This document shows, piece after piece, positions 33,849-46,312 of a stretch of DNA of 64,000 nucleotides. The translations under genes were made by a program, and so were the position numbers. The stretch lies in contig NC_062993.1 in assembly GCF_023078275.1 (NCBI RefSeq), forward strand, positions 11,469,252 to 11,533,251, given 5' to 3'. The stretch's first letter is position 1; each line of letters begins with the position of its first letter. The stretch is from Leguminivora glycinivorella. Its lineage: Eukaryota; Arthropoda; Insecta; Lepidoptera; Tortricidae. A model generated the notes under the pieces. That model saw only the letters and a program-made list of their open reading frames with translations, made no database searches and had not been told where the DNA came from.

Positions 33849-34749
33849 TAACGGTCCATTACTGCAAATACCGACTATGTGTAAATAGGCGATTTTGAGA
33901 TAATGCGGTTTGAAAGTTTGAAGGCACGTTTTATATGAAAACATGAAGAAATGTACGTTATGTGTATGGCATTTTAAAACCTATATTTTTTTGTTTACTA
34001 CTTTGTCGTATATATGTTCAGAATGTATTTAGTTGCCGATTAAATACGATTTAATGAAACAGTCGAATACCTACTTAGTTGGTTTTTCCTGTAGAAATAA
34101 ATGTTTGCATATTTCTCTTCTTTATAGATATAACCCATTTTTTGTCTTAAATTAAGCTTCGTTTTTCATATGATGTTCTCGTGATTAGCAAAAAGTGCGT
34201 TGAGAACCTCCTCCTTTTTTTGAAATCGGTTAAAAATACAATAACACAAACGGTTTAAGCTGAAGGAATCGAATTTAGTGTAATTTTATGTTTCATAACT
34301 TCGATGACCGTTACTAATTACAGTGTTACATTTAAATCAAATCTTTTTTGCCATTTCACCGACTGGTAAAGGCTCTCTTAGTTCTTCGAAAACGGACGAG
34401 AGAGTTGCATTTTATCCACAAAATCTTGTGGATTGCATTAGTGCAAAGTTATTTCATACTAATTTTAATTTGGTAACCTAAGCTGGTTGGCAAATAACCT
34501 TAAATTAACCTTTGAATTACGATAAATAATACAAATCGGTTCAGACGTCTGTGAGTAATCGCATAACATGTATCGTTGTTTTAACAACTCGAAGTGGAAT
34601 TGGCCTACGAAACTAAATTCACTGCGCCAAAGTCACTGTATTGTAGACGTAGATAGATGATATTCTTATTATTAATAAAATAGTTATAAAGTTATTAAAC
34701 GTCATCTTCATCGCTGCTGATTCCCATAAAGCGACATCTAGCATCTATT

Positions 34750-35157
34750 TTTAACGCCTTGCTAGTTGAGGAGGGTAATAGATATAAGCTTAAGTTACAA
34801 AATTGGTTGATAGAAAATGTTTTCTACAACCTAAATGAGTTTTTTCTGAAATATCCCGGGTAATAATTATAAGTTAGCTAGTAAGCTAATATAGTCAGTA
34901 GTTTTTAAGAATATTGTACGCTCGAAATGGGCAACTGTTGATACTGTATTTCCTGTATATCATACCATCTTAATAGTTAATTTAATTCTTACAAAATGTA
35001 ATTTAATGGATGACTGTTATTGGCCTTCTTATACGTAAGCAGTAGTATGTCTTAGTTATATTTACGGCTGTTGTTATCCTGAATACCAATAAAATAAAAT
35101 AAAATAAATCTTATGTACACAGTTAACAATGAATAAACTTTACTTTACTTTACTTAC
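34750..35157 (+). mobile_element. CR1-like LINE 3' end, (CTTTA)n tail
   Basis: Translation of the first part (ENVFYNLNEFFLKYPG) parallels the end of the LINE ORF2 at 13067-13930. Non-coding words CAACTGTTGATACT and the AATAAAC-(CTTTA)n tail also correspond. 5'-truncated. Confidence 0.75.
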
Positions 35158-35227
35158 TAGCATACCTACGGTACGAGTAGACTTCAGATGTCACAACTGT
35201 GTACCACTTCACCAACTGCAGTATGAT

Positions 35228-35692
35228 GTGATTGAAACCACTCATGGTACTCTTTAGGTATGAAATCTCTGTCACAAAGGCTGCATAAAGCCTTGAGGAC
35301 ACTTAGGTTGAGTCGAGCCGCGTCGAATCGAGCCCTGCATACATTTACAATGAACGATGAATCCGATTCGACGCGTCGCTAATGGACGTAGTTTCATAAG
35401 AAATGCAGAAGGCAAATTAATGAGATTCGACTCGGCGAGCTTAGTGGGCACTAGGCTTAAGTTCGTGTCGAGATCTGGATGTAGCACAAGGCAAGGAAAT
35501 CAACGCCACAAATTGAACTCCAGTTCAGTAGAACCACCTCTAACCTCTTAACGTATCATACCATATTTCTATCTCGTTCTAAAGCTCGATAAACAACTAG
35601 CTATCTCTGCGTTCAAGAAAATGGACTTACGCAGACTTTTTGACAAAGGTATCATAACTAAATAGTACCATGAGTGCTTTTAATCACTTAAT
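35228..35692. mobile_element. ~460-bp MITE with ~50-bp TIRs
   Basis: GATTGAAACCACTCATGGTA at the left matches inverted TACCATGAGTGCTTTTAATC at the right; the similarity extends about 50 bp inward. The interior includes CGAATCGAGC and GATTCGACTCGGCG words. Open frames on both strands are repeat shadows. Confidence 0.65.
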
Positions 35693-36966
35693 ACCTAGTT
35701 AGTCTAGCATTGTCAGCCGTGTTACGGATGTGTTTGTATCGAATTCCACCATCGATGAAGATGTTGTTTAATAACTTTTTATCACTCTTGCGCAGTAAGT
35801 GTGCAATCGCACGCAGGTGTATCAGGAGTAAAAGAAAAAACTTTTTCCCAAGGGAGTGTTTAAATTTGTATTTTGGACTACCAGAAATACTTTTTTATCT
35901 TTTTATTGTAAGTGTGATGAAAAACACTGCGTGTAACTGGGGGCGTAAGAATATTGCAAACATGATTGCTTTAAATCGCCCCAGAAACCTATGTAATTAC
36001 CGTTACACATTACTTTTTCTTACTTATTAACTCATCTACGCCTACATTTTAGTGACTTTGGCGTGAATGATTACTACAAAACTTTAAATAAACTATTACT
36101 TCAGGTTATTGAGCGTACAAAAACTATTTACCTATATTAAATGTAACAGTGTAGATAGTGAAATTTCGAACATAAATTATGGCGGAATTCGGATTGCTGA
36201 GACAGTGAACTAGTATGTAGTAAGTACCTATGCATATTATGCTATTACCCAAAAACGCATTAACCGATTTGTAAAATTCTTTTTGTGATTTCAAGAGAAT
36301 ACTATTGCGTTACTTCTTGTTAAATTTTACTGAAATCGGTTAAAGTATTTTGTGAAAAATCTTCTAAAACCGGTTGAAGAGTATTTTTTTCAAAAAAATT
36401 TTTTGAGAATAACCCTTCAAAACCTCAAATAAAGTATTATTAATGGTTAGTAATGTTAAAAAACTTTTTATTATAAATGTACCACTTTAATTAACAATGA
36501 TAAGTGAAGTTTTGTAACATAAAATTAGAGCAGCTAAATTTCCTGCAACTAAAACCGCCTATGTCATTGAGAATATTTAATATATTTTGAAATAAGTTCA
36601 AAACTTTTGTATATTTTTTCTTTTTTTGCAAATCATAAGTAAAGTGTATGAAAAGCAAAGCTTAATCAAAGGGAAACACTGCTTTATATGTATTAATAAG
36701 AGAAATATACAAATTTTTATTTCTACAGGAAAAACCAACTAAGTTTGCTACTATTTTTTTAAAATCGTAGTTTTATCGGAAATTAAATACAGCCTGGACA
36801 TTTTTTACGATTAAGCATTAAACAAGACAATACTGGCTGTAGAATGCTGTACACAAATAGTAATTTTTTTCATGTTTTCATATGAAATCGTACCTTCAAA
36901 CATTAAAATCGCATTATCTCAAAATCATTTTTTTGCACATAGTCGGTATTTGCAGTAAGGGGACGA

Positions 36967-38259
36967 TATTTAAATAACATCAATCAAATATCATTTTGCG
37001 TTCGGATTAGCCTAGCATCAGACTTAGTCAAAAACATCCGCCATATTGACCTATGGAGTTCTTGTTACCCGTTGATTTGTACTTTCATAACTTTCATTTC
37101 ACGTCATTACGCTGTAATGAATATCCCCTAGAGAAATCGAAATCATCGTATACTTAAGGAGTTTGCATTCCTAAGATACTCCTTATAATCCCCTGCCTGC
37201 TAAGCGGCCACATCTCAAATATATTTTTTTTAAACACCTCCGATGTAGTGGACCCATTTTTATGAAACATGGCTAAGAACACTCCCGACTAACTCAGCTT
37301 TCAAACAAAAAAAAAACTAAATCTCAATCTCTTCATCCGTTCGGAAACTACGATGCACAGACACACACGTCAAACTTATAACACCCCGCGTCGGTGGTTA
37401 AAAAAAATTTCTTCGAGAAATCGCGTGTCAAGAGACATGTTTGTGCGTCAGTAAAATAGATCTAATTGAGTCAATAATTACAATGTTATATTTGGACTTG
37501 GTTTTGTTCCACAAAATATCGTATAATGCTTCAATCTAGTCTGACATAATAACATTTTATTAATATGGGATACGTTTAAAGGATAATTGTAATATCGGTC
37601 ACATTTTCCTATATAAGTAATACGAGGACACAACGCAAAAACTTCTCAAAAGTTTGTGCAATACCGCTATAATTCAAAAATTATTATTTTATTATATATT
37701 TCAGGAAAAAGTGGTCAATTTTTGTGAAAAAGTGGCCATATGGTTCTTTCAAAAGGCTTTAAAGGATTTTTTTTAATTAAGGCCGTAATTTGAATGATTC
37801 TGATCCCGAATCTCCAAAACTCCAAATATTTAACGTTTTGAGATGTGGCCATTTAGTCATGGAACGTCATGATTGTAGAAATCCGCGGACCGTCTTGCTA
37901 GGGAGTTATCTGTGGGACAAGTCCTAAATTACTCTGTAGTAAGTAGTGGGAAAGCTACTTGAAAGTTAAGTCCACTAGTATCAAGCGATAGCTATCAATA
38001 ATAACAATGACATTGCAAATATTGCACCTTAGAATAAACATTGATATGTGTGTTCACAGACCCTTGATTGTTTGATAACAACGCATAAGTAAATATGCAA
38101 GTTCTACTTAGTACTTGCGTAAATAAATCTATAAAATTAAATTTATGGATTAAAAAATATTAATAGTCAAAGCATACTTCATCTGAATAGGGTGTTAGGC
38201 CCTTCCAAATCGACTAAAATTTCAATATGAGTCGTCTACAGTTTGGTAAAATTAGTAAG
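36967..38259. other. AT-rich intron sequence with one (TCTG)-family copy
   Basis: 37213-37412 is an inverted copy of the (TCTG)-core repeat. Otherwise nothing recognised. Confidence 0.5.
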
Positions 38260-38499
38260 AAATAGGTACCAATAATCGAAAAAAAAATGATCGTTCTTGA
38301 AAAAGACTACAAAACTTTCAAATGTTTATACATACCATAGGTACTTGAAGTCGCGTTTGAACTTGAACCGCCTGAAGATAAATAGGTACCAATAATCGAA
38401 AAAAAAATGATCGTTCTTGAAAAAGACTACAAAACTTTCAAATGTTTATACATACCATAGGTACTTGAAGTCGCGTTTGAACTTGAACCGCCTGAAGAT
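38260..38499 (+). repeat. perfect 120-bp tandem duplication
   Basis: 38260-38379 and 38380-38499 read identically, from AAATAGGTACCAATAATCGA to ACCGCCTGAAGAT. Identity over 120 bp points to a very recent duplication or an assembly artefact. Confidence 0.95.
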
Positions 38500-38572
38500 G
38501 TACTATCAGCAGCAAAAGTGTATGGAGAAATTATGAATGAATTCATTGATACATTCAACATGCACTTTTACA
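38500..38572. mobile_element. short palindromic MITE (TACTATC ends)
   Basis: Resembles 53089-53175: GTACTATCAGCAGCAAAAGT then GGAGAAATTATGAATGAATT. The longer copy has clear inverted ends. Confidence 0.5.
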
Positions 38573-38654
38573 GTGTGTATACCTATAGATATAGATGATC
38601 GATCAAAATCGTGCTTTTTTACACTGAGCACTTGATCAGTCAAAACACCTACAT

Positions 38655-39075
38655 TATACACCGTGTTTTTTTTTTTTGTTTTCCGTTAAATTCGACACGT
38701 CGTTAGGTTCGTTATCAGGAACCACCCTGAATACCACTTTTAGTTAAATTCGCAAAAAAAATTTTTCATCGTTTTATACATAATAAATGAATTAATTAGT
38801 GTGAGAGACTGAAGAATATTATTCAAGTTAGTGTCAAGTGACTGACGGCACATTTCAAAACAAATAACATTAGAAAATGGTAAAGGCTGTCACGCATATG
38901 TTCAGTAATTATCTTTATTTTTTAATAACTCGATAACCGTAAGAGTTGAGATGCTAGTTTCTTAGAGAAATTAATTGTATTTGATCTAAAGAACCTTCCC
39001 TTAAAGTTAACGGAATTCAATAACAACAGGGTGTATATCATTTTGTAATAGATACTGGAGTCAATACTAACCTCG
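38655..39075. repeat. interspersed repeat, uninterrupted copy
   Basis: Runs from ACACCGTGTTTTT, CGTTAAATTCGACACGTCG and TTAACTAA-type words to AACAACAGGGTGTATATC. The inverted copy at about 56800-58115 is split by a TTAA-bounded element, and this copy shows the uninterrupted order. It ends about 50 bp before Osiris exon 2. Confidence 0.7.
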
Positions 39076-39121
39076 CAACTACAACTATCCGATATCTAAC
39101 ATGAAATCATGTATTTTTCAG

Positions 39122-39249
39122 GACGAGGAAAGATGAAAAAGATGATGGGAATGATGGCAATGGGCTTCGCGATGAAAATGGCGGCGATGGTACCACTGGC
39201 TATTGCTGGACTCTTCATCCTGGCTGGCAAGGCCCTCATAGTCTCAAAG
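39122..39249 (+). CDS. Osi: Osiris family protein, exon 2 (hydrophobic domain)
   Basis: 128 nt: two bases completing the Gly codon plus 42 codons (residues 138-179). RGKMKKMMGMMAMG is a basic, Met-rich run in place of the Lys-rich start usual in the family. It is followed by MVPLAIAGLFILAGKALIVS, the conserved hydrophobic segment ending in AGKALxVSK. Acceptor ATTTTTCAG and donor AAG|GTATGA are canonical; the exon ends in phase 0. The high Met content (12 of 42) is unusual. Confidence 0.92.
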
Positions 39250-39974
39250 GTATGATTTTCTATTATTAATAGCTACATATCTGCCAAAGAAGTTCTAGTT
39301 CTCTTACTATGGTTCAAATTATTATGTACGACAAAACTGAAAACTAGGAACGAGTTGCGATAAATTAAAACACGTCCAAAGAGGGCGTTTTTCATCGAGT
39401 TGCGATTCACCTATTCTTCACATGTAGTGTATAACGTTTTACAGCACATTAGCCTTTTAACTTTTCGACTAATGTTAGAAAAAGAAGAAAAAAAAATGTT
39501 AATTTTGCACTTAAAAACCATAAAACGTATCATTTAATCAAGAAATAAATGAATACTGAATTTGAATGACTTCATTTACATGATCATGTAAATGTCGAAG
39601 TTAATTGTATAACTACCACTTGTAACTTTGTAGTTTATTCATAGTTAACAGCGCTGAACTACCATTAAACATATAAAATATCGTATAAAAGGAAAGTAAC
39701 TATCAAATTGACCAGTATATAGTAATTAAGACGCTATATTCAGCGTTTTCGAGCAATTTGAGCAATTTTGAGGCAATGGTCCCATGACTATTACAACTTT
39801 CACTAAAAGTTCAAAATTGGCAGTGCTCAAGTTCTCATGCTCAGAGATGACACTGGCGCTAATTTTGACTTTCTTTTGTGTGAACGTCGCGATTTGACCC
39901 TGTCATTTGAGTGCACATAATGACCTACAGATTCAACGAATATCAATTGAAAACTTTTTGACGCGTACATATTA

Positions 39975-40065
39975 TATTAAACTTGCCTGTATTCCCAAAA
40001 GGGTCAGGACTCATAAATCTTCTCAAGTTTTAGTGCCATAATTTATAGGAATTATGTCATTGAGA
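39975..40065 (+). repeat. family A fragment
   Basis: CCTGTATTCCCAAAAGGGTCAG then TCTCAAGTTTTAGTGCC: a diverged 5' part of family A. Confidence 0.5.
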
Positions 40066-41095
40066 TACAGGGGGGCAATTCTGGCTGGATATTTTACATT
40101 ATTAAGAGAGTATGTTTATTTACTGAATAAATGTGACATAATGCGTTCAATGGATACAATACATGTTCCATACCTCTACTGGTTCTTAATATAAAACATG
40201 TAAAATATAATGCTTTACGTGATAAAATTTATAGGTGGTATATATATTTTTTAATTTACCTTTCTTAATCAATTGTATGAATCGGTATTTTTTTCATGAA
40301 ATTTACGTTTTTGTGTTACAACTTCCTCCTGCCTAAGTGTTTTAAAGAAATGCATGGTAATAACGAATAATTAAGGACATTTTTGAAAATAACTTATTAC
40401 GGTGACAATAAATAAGACTTAGTTTTTTCTACTAGTTTACTTTTCCCCTAAAAACATAGTCCACTAACCTCCAACTTCAATGGTATCTTAATAACATATT
40501 CACAGAGAAAACGAATTCATTAGAAAAAAGCATAATTGCCCCTAATTTCATTGTTAATATTTCCCTAGCCTTCACCCATTGTTGTATGGGTTGTATAGCT
40601 CAGTTGCCGTGGGAATCATATCATCATTGCTATGTGATCTCTTGATTAATGTCATGATAACTTGCGAGTGAAATCGGCCCTTTGAGGACAAACAAAAGAT
40701 AATCCGACACGTGCTTTTTTAAACGAGATTCATTTTTCGAGTGTTGATTTTCATTTGTTTTTACGCGTTTCGCGCCTCTTATATTATGACATTTTAGTGT
40801 TTTAGAGTTGGTTACTTGGATATCGTAAATGTCAGCGAAAAATGTCATTCATTGTATATAGAATGTGATCCTATCCAAAGGGTTACTGACTAGAACAAAA
40901 AATCACATACATTTTCCGTGACTTTTACATCAAGTTATGTATTCTAAAACGTCAAAAGCTCATACATACGGATTGAATGATAGATAAATTAAAGATAATA
41001 GGTATAAGATTTATTTATTAATCCCTGAAAATAACATGTTATTTAACAATTAAAGATGTCTCCAAATAACATGAATCACAAAAAGATCTTCAGAT

Positions 41096-41234
41096 TAAAA
41101 ATTACAATGTGCAAAAGCTACCCACATACAAGGAAGTGTGAACCTGTCTTAAAAATCTATATTATTTATGGTTATGGTTCGTTAATTAATATTTCTTGCA
41201 TGTGGGTAGCTTGTGCACATTGTAATTTTCCTCA
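41096..41234. repeat. 139-bp hairpin, ~36-bp stem
   Basis: AAATTACAATGTGCAAAAGC-TACCCACATACAAG at the left matches the inverse of CTTGCATGTGGGTAGC-TTGTGCACATTGTAATTT at the right, with two or three mismatches and a ~65-nt loop. It could be a miRNA-like fold or a small palindromic MITE. The loop is long for a typical miRNA. Confidence 0.8.
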
Positions 41235-41711
41235 GTCACCCGTTGACCATGAACGCTGTAAACTGTTCGAAACGTCGGGATGAATTGTAAATTCATTATA
41301 CGCGATATAATCCGTTTCCATAGTTTTATTTCATGAGTAACTATCGCGGTAACCGAAGACAATATTATCTTCAGATTGTAAAGCATAATCAAAATTTATT
41401 AAATAATAGTTTGTGACATAAATAAGGACACTTTTAATTCTGTAACTAATATAACACCTTTCACATATTTATCAACACAAGCAACCGTTAAAGTATTCAA
41501 ATCTGACTGACACATCCCAATATAAAAACTTCAATAGCTTTTGAGTTCCATAAAATGTTATTACAACTTTCTATAACTTCCTACACAAGAACGTAAGGCA
41601 CGATCTTAATGAAAGGTCTAACTTAATATTTTACAACGAATAACAGTGTTATAATGGTCATTTATGTATGTGACGTTCTCAATGACGGTTACCACTTTTG
41701 CGCTTACCATT

Positions 41712-42032
41712 TTTTTTTTTCAAAGTTGTCCAACCCATTTTTTTTTAGGTATGGAAAATTTTATGTGCTTTCCACTCAGAATCGCGAGCTCTTTCAATCC
41801 TAATAGGAGAAAAAAAGTGTCCCAATGTTTTTCCCATTCCGTTACCATTTTTTCATACATTTTGTATGGCGGTAACGGAATGGAATGTTTGAAAAATGTA
41901 TGGAAATATTGGGGCATTTTTTTTTCTCATATCAGGATCGAAAGACTTTGCGATTCTAAGTATGAATTGCGTTAAAAATATCCATGTTACAAAAAAAGTG
42001 GGGTGGACAACTTTGAAAAAAATAATGGCCCA
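41712..42032. mobile_element. ~320-bp near-palindromic MITE, copy 1
   Basis: Ends read TTTTTCAAAGTTGTCCAACC and, inverted, TTTTTCAAAGTTGTCCACCC. A second copy is at 59980-60311. The centre carries CATTTTGTATGGCGGTAACG. Open frames on both strands mirror each other because of the palindrome. Confidence 0.8.
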
Positions 42033-42379
42033 AGTGTTTCTTCATAATCCAATCCAAAATCGGACTTAGGACCGAGATTCTACTCGTAGATACTAAAGGC
42101 GTTGTATTTGACATTTTTATTTGCCTTTGACATCCTTCCTACATACGAAATTGTCTTGTACCTTTACATGGTATTTTATTATAATGAATGAAACTATTTC
42201 CTAGAATGCCACATCTGTCCAGTTGTCCACTGGTCACATATGGCACGCGTCTTTGGAACTGGTGTGCACTGTAATAGTGTAAAATATGGAAAATATTTTG
42301 ATTAGTAGAAATATGGTCCCGCAGTCGAAACTGTCCCGGTGCATCTTATGTATATTTAAATAACAAGAACGTATTTATG

Positions 42380-43070
42380 GGGTGTGTAATGATTGGTATA
42401 ACTTTTTTTGGTATAATAACACTTGATATAACAACATTTCGTATACATTTAAAGGATATAATCACTCATTTGACATAATTAACATTTGTATAATCACAAA
42501 ATATCTACTTTTATTTTGTATAATCATTATTTAGTATAACACTTATTTATAATAACCGTTATATGGTATAACTATCTATTGATATACGACTAGTATAATA
42601 TAACTAGCAAACAGTATAAAACATTTCATGAATTAATTTTTGAAGGGATCACAGTTCTAACCTAACCTAACCTACTTTTCTGATAGCAGTACATATGTTT
42701 AAGGGTCACAGTTCTAACCTAACCTAACCTATTTTTGTGGTAGCAGCGCGTTGTGTGTAGGGGTCACAGTTCTAACCTAATCTACTTTTCTGGTAAATGA
42801 TGGATCTAATTTATTGTACAATTGTTTTTTATTCTAACTGTGCTTTAGAAATTAAATTGTGTTATACAATTTATTTATTATCGGAAATAAGCATTATACT
42901 CAAAGTATGTTATAATAAATGTTATTCGAAAAAATGATCATTATATTAAATAAGAATTATATAATTTGTTAGTATATTATTTGTTGTTATATGATTCAAT
43001 AATTATACCAAATGATCGTTATAACGACTAAAAATATATCAAAAAAAGTTATATCGATCGATACGCACCC
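42380..43070. mobile_element. 691-bp Mutator-like MITE with 9-bp TSD
   Basis: Flanked by GTATTTATG at 42371-42379 and 43071-43079. Ends read GGGTGTGTAATGATTGGTAT and, from the right, GGGTGCGTATCGATCGATAT, and continue alike through ATAACTTTTTTTG. A 9-bp duplication with G-starting ends suggests Mutator. The centre has three ~53-bp tandem units (42650-42800), each with CACAGTTCTAACCTAA; two of them carry AACCTAACCTAACCTA, telomere-like in insects. Confidence 0.85.
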
Positions 43071-43364
43071 GTATTTATGCTTAAGCGACAATGGTACCTC
43101 TTGCTCGAGAAAGCCATATATGTGTATGTTATACTGAGATAATTGGAGTTCCAAGTTATCGCAGCATTTTCCATCTTAACCATAGAAACCCCTTTCTCCT
43201 TTTATTTTTATAATTAGCAGTCATTATTATATGATTACTCTTGGTTTTATTATGTTTGACATCGTTTTCATTTTCTGTTACTCGTATCTTGAATCTAGTT
43301 AGTTTGATTGCGAGATGAAGATATCATTATTAAAGAAAAGGTTTAGGTGATATTAAACATACAT

Positions 43365-43480
43365 AATTGTATATAAGTATGTATTTATCTATTTAAGTAT
43401 GTATATCGTCGCTTAGTACAAGCTTTGCTTAGTTTGGGGCTAAGTTGATATGTGTAAGGTGTCCCCAATATTTATTTATA
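43365..43480 (+). mobile_element. SINE 3' half
   Basis: Matches the 3' half of the SINE at 1478-1752: GTATATCGTCGCTTAGTACA to GTCCCCAATATTTATTTAT. Confidence 0.75.
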
Positions 43481-44369
43481 ATAAACGTTTTTGTGAATAT
43501 TTTTGTGCAGAAAATATTCTTTTATCAATTTTATAAACATACCTACACGTAACTTACGAGACTGGTGTACATTATGCTAAACAAAAATACAGTATGAAAT
43601 TTTAACGGATTTTTTTTTTAATCTTACTATTATTAAAATAAATAAATAACAGTACATATCGCTATAATTTTTAATGTTCTTTTTTTTTACTATTTCTCAA
43701 TTTACCAAGAATAACTTGTCAATGTCTCTTGCTCGTCAGAAGGTGCGATATGCGTTCAATTGCGCGTAATCTTAATTTGTTTCAATATTGAGTATGAACA
43801 TTATAAATAAACTGTTCGACATACTTCCTCAACAATGTAGCCGGTGCTAAGTGTGAGTTTAGGTGCACTTGGCACAGTTGTCAATGACAGTGCCGTTGCA
43901 GCCAGTTTTGTATTATACCTCATAAACTGCGGTTTAAGTCAACTATCGGTACAGATAGGAAAAAAATCATTAAAAAAAAATTCTTATTTACTCCTGCATA
44001 ATCGACGCATTAGTAAATATACAATATAAACGTAATTTATGGCAAAGTAAAAAAAAAAATAAAAAAATAAACCAAGAATTTCAAAAAATATACATTTCTC
44101 CCATAAAAAGCGGGCATTGGGAAAATTACGTATGATGTATAAAAAAAATTGTATAAATCTATTATTCTGACTCTACGATTGTTAGAAATAACTCATTACA
44201 GGTGCAGCCGGCTTTCTGGCTTGATTCTGGAACGCTAAAGTCACGACGCGGCTCAGCCTACTTAGAAATGTTCTAGGAAACTTATAGACGAGGGAGAAAG
44301 TAATCTTAATAAAATGTTGCAATATAATCTTATGAAAATAAGTACCTAATTTTACAAAAAAATATTAGA

Positions 44370-44452
44370 AATATATTGACCGTGATGTACTTAGATCGAC
44401 ATTGACTTTTTAATTAATGTTGAAATCACGGTCTATATCCCGGTCAATATAA
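44370..44452. repeat. small palindromic copy of TTATATTGACCGGG family
   Basis: ATATTGACCGTGATGTAC at the left, and ATCACGGTCTATATCCCGGTCAATAT at the right, which gives its inverse. It is about 80 bp: the ends with almost no interior. Confidence 0.65.
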
Positions 44453-45760
44453 GAACTAATGATAACAACCGTGAATCATTCAAAGCTCTTAAAAAAATCT
44501 TTAATTAAATCAAATAGGTAATCGCAAAATAACTATTTGATTAATAACCTGACAAATTCTGATGCTGTGTCCGAAGGTTTTGTGTCTTATAAAATTAAAT
44601 GTTAAAGTAACCAATTGAAAAATTATCTTTCTGTAAGTTAAGTTACATATCTATAATTATTATCTATGAATTAGAAAAAAAAACTTAAACTACTTTTTTT
44701 CATCCAGTAAAAAATTAAAATATAGTAATAATATGTTGCAGTAATTTTTATGAGTATACGTTTTATTACAACCACCGAAGCAGAAAACTTACCCAATTAG
44801 TATGTAAATCACGAAACTTATTCTGAAGCCAACCAATTAGCTTTAATATCAAATACTACCGTTTCCCGGCACACATTTTAAAGTAGCGCTAAATACCGCT
44901 TTTGCTACCATTTTCATTTCAGTTTATCTGGATAACCTAGATCCGGTGCATTTTGATGCATTGATAGTCTTGAGTTATGGTGCATTCGGTCACGAGCGGA
45001 GCGGGCAGCGATCTAGATAGCGATAAGCTAAATACATATTAAATGAAAGTGTTTTAGAAACTAAACTTATATTTACGCGGACTATAATACACGGATATAA
45101 TTATCCCTGAGGTAGTATACAATAGTATAATCTAATGATAAAGGCAAGACTACAAATATACTCCGGTGTGAAATCTACATGAAAATATAAAACGTACATA
45201 ACTAATTATTTTTAAATTCTAGGAATGCATACTATTTTTTAATTGAGCTTATATGTTTTAACTATTTACATACTACCAGCCGCTATACACTTTTTGCTAC
45301 TCCTTTTTCGTTAAAAAAATTACTATGTTAATTATTTAAGTTTAAATTTTACATGTGTTTTCAGACACCCAATAGCCATTTATAGCATTTCGATTAAATT
45401 TTATCTTTAATACATTTATTTAGTCAATTGACAAAGATTGCAATAACTAAAAAAAAATGAGCGACAATTACACTGCAATAAACTGTTATACAGTTTGGCG
45501 ATTACTTGTATTTATAATTTTTACATAGTAGTGTGACTACTTTAAAAAAAAGAACGAATAAAAAAAAAATAATAATAATTTGATTTGTTCCCTAGTTGTG
45601 TCATTACTTGTAACTTTAAATTTTAAGGTTTTTCTTTTTCCAATAAAAAAAACTATTTTTTCTTCTGTTACCGCTCCGCATCTTCCTTGGCTTAGCTCAA
45701 TCTCTCAAAAGTATGCAAACACAAAATGTGTTACCCGTAAAGTCAGCTGCATAGTAAGAT

Positions 45761-46312
45761 CTAAAAAACCGGCCAAGAGCGTGTCGGGCCACGCTCAGTG
45801 TAGGGTTCCGTAGTTTTCCGTATTTTTCTCAAAAACTACTCAACCTATCAAGTTCAAAACAATTTTCCTAGAAAGTCTTTATAAAGTTCTACTTTTCTGA
45901 TTTTTTTCATATTTTTTAAACATACGGTTCAAAAGTTAGAGGGGGGGGACGCACTTTTTTTTCCTTTAGGAGCGATTATTTCCGAAAATACTAATATTAT
46001 CAAAAAACCATCTCAGTAAACCCTCATTTTTAAATACCTATCCAACAATATATCACACGTTGGGGTTGGAATGAAAAAAAAAATCAGCCCCCACTTTACA
46101 TGTAGGGGGGGTACCTTAATAAAACATTTTTTTCCATTTTTTATTTTTGCACTTTGTTGGCGTGATTTAAGTTCATATTGGTACCAAATTTCAGCCTTCT
46201 AGTGCTAACGGTTACTGAGATTATCCGCGGACGGACGGACGGACGGACGGACGGACAGACAGACATGGCGAAACTATAAGGGTTCCTAGTTGACTACGGA
46301 ACCCTAAAAAGC
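45761..46312 (+). mobile_element. ~550-bp GGGTTCCGTA-family element, copy 1
   Basis: Starts with AACCGGCCAAGAGCGTGTCG, carries GTAGGGTTCCGTAG, and ends with a (GGAC)n tract and TGACTACGGAACCCTAAAAA. It is inverted relative to 48157-48707. The family is widespread in Lepidoptera; class not assigned. Confidence 0.85.

Larger units (their letters stand above)
33849..36966. mobile_element. ~3.1-kb element with ~330-bp inverted arms
   Basis: The left arm starts GGTCCATTACTGCAAATACC. The right arm reverse-complemented starts CGTCCCCTTACTGCAAATAC, and the match continues to about 34185/36640, including GGAAAAACCAACTAAG-like and AGAAATATACAAA-like words. The interior holds a CR1-like 3' end and a MITE, but no transposase was recognised. 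No clear target duplication was found. Confidence 0.6.
29485..39121 (+). other. Osiris intron 1 (9.6 kb)
   Basis: GT at 29485-29486 and AG at 39120-39121 after TATTTTTC. It holds an RTE-like LINE tail (29555-29640), family D (29888-30048), family A (31995-32225), SINE parts, a long-arm inverted element (33849-36966) and a perfect 120-bp tandem duplication. Bases 30050-31990 and 32240-33100 are AT-rich with nothing recognised. No other exon was seen. Confidence 0.85.

Noticed and set aside
41664..41975. 103-codon ORF
   Set aside because: Lies in a near-palindromic MITE that gives mirrored ORFs on both strands.
42650..42800. True interstitial telomere
   Set aside because: Only short AACCTAACCTAACCTA words within ~53-bp tandem units inside a TSD-flanked element, not a (TTAGG)n array.
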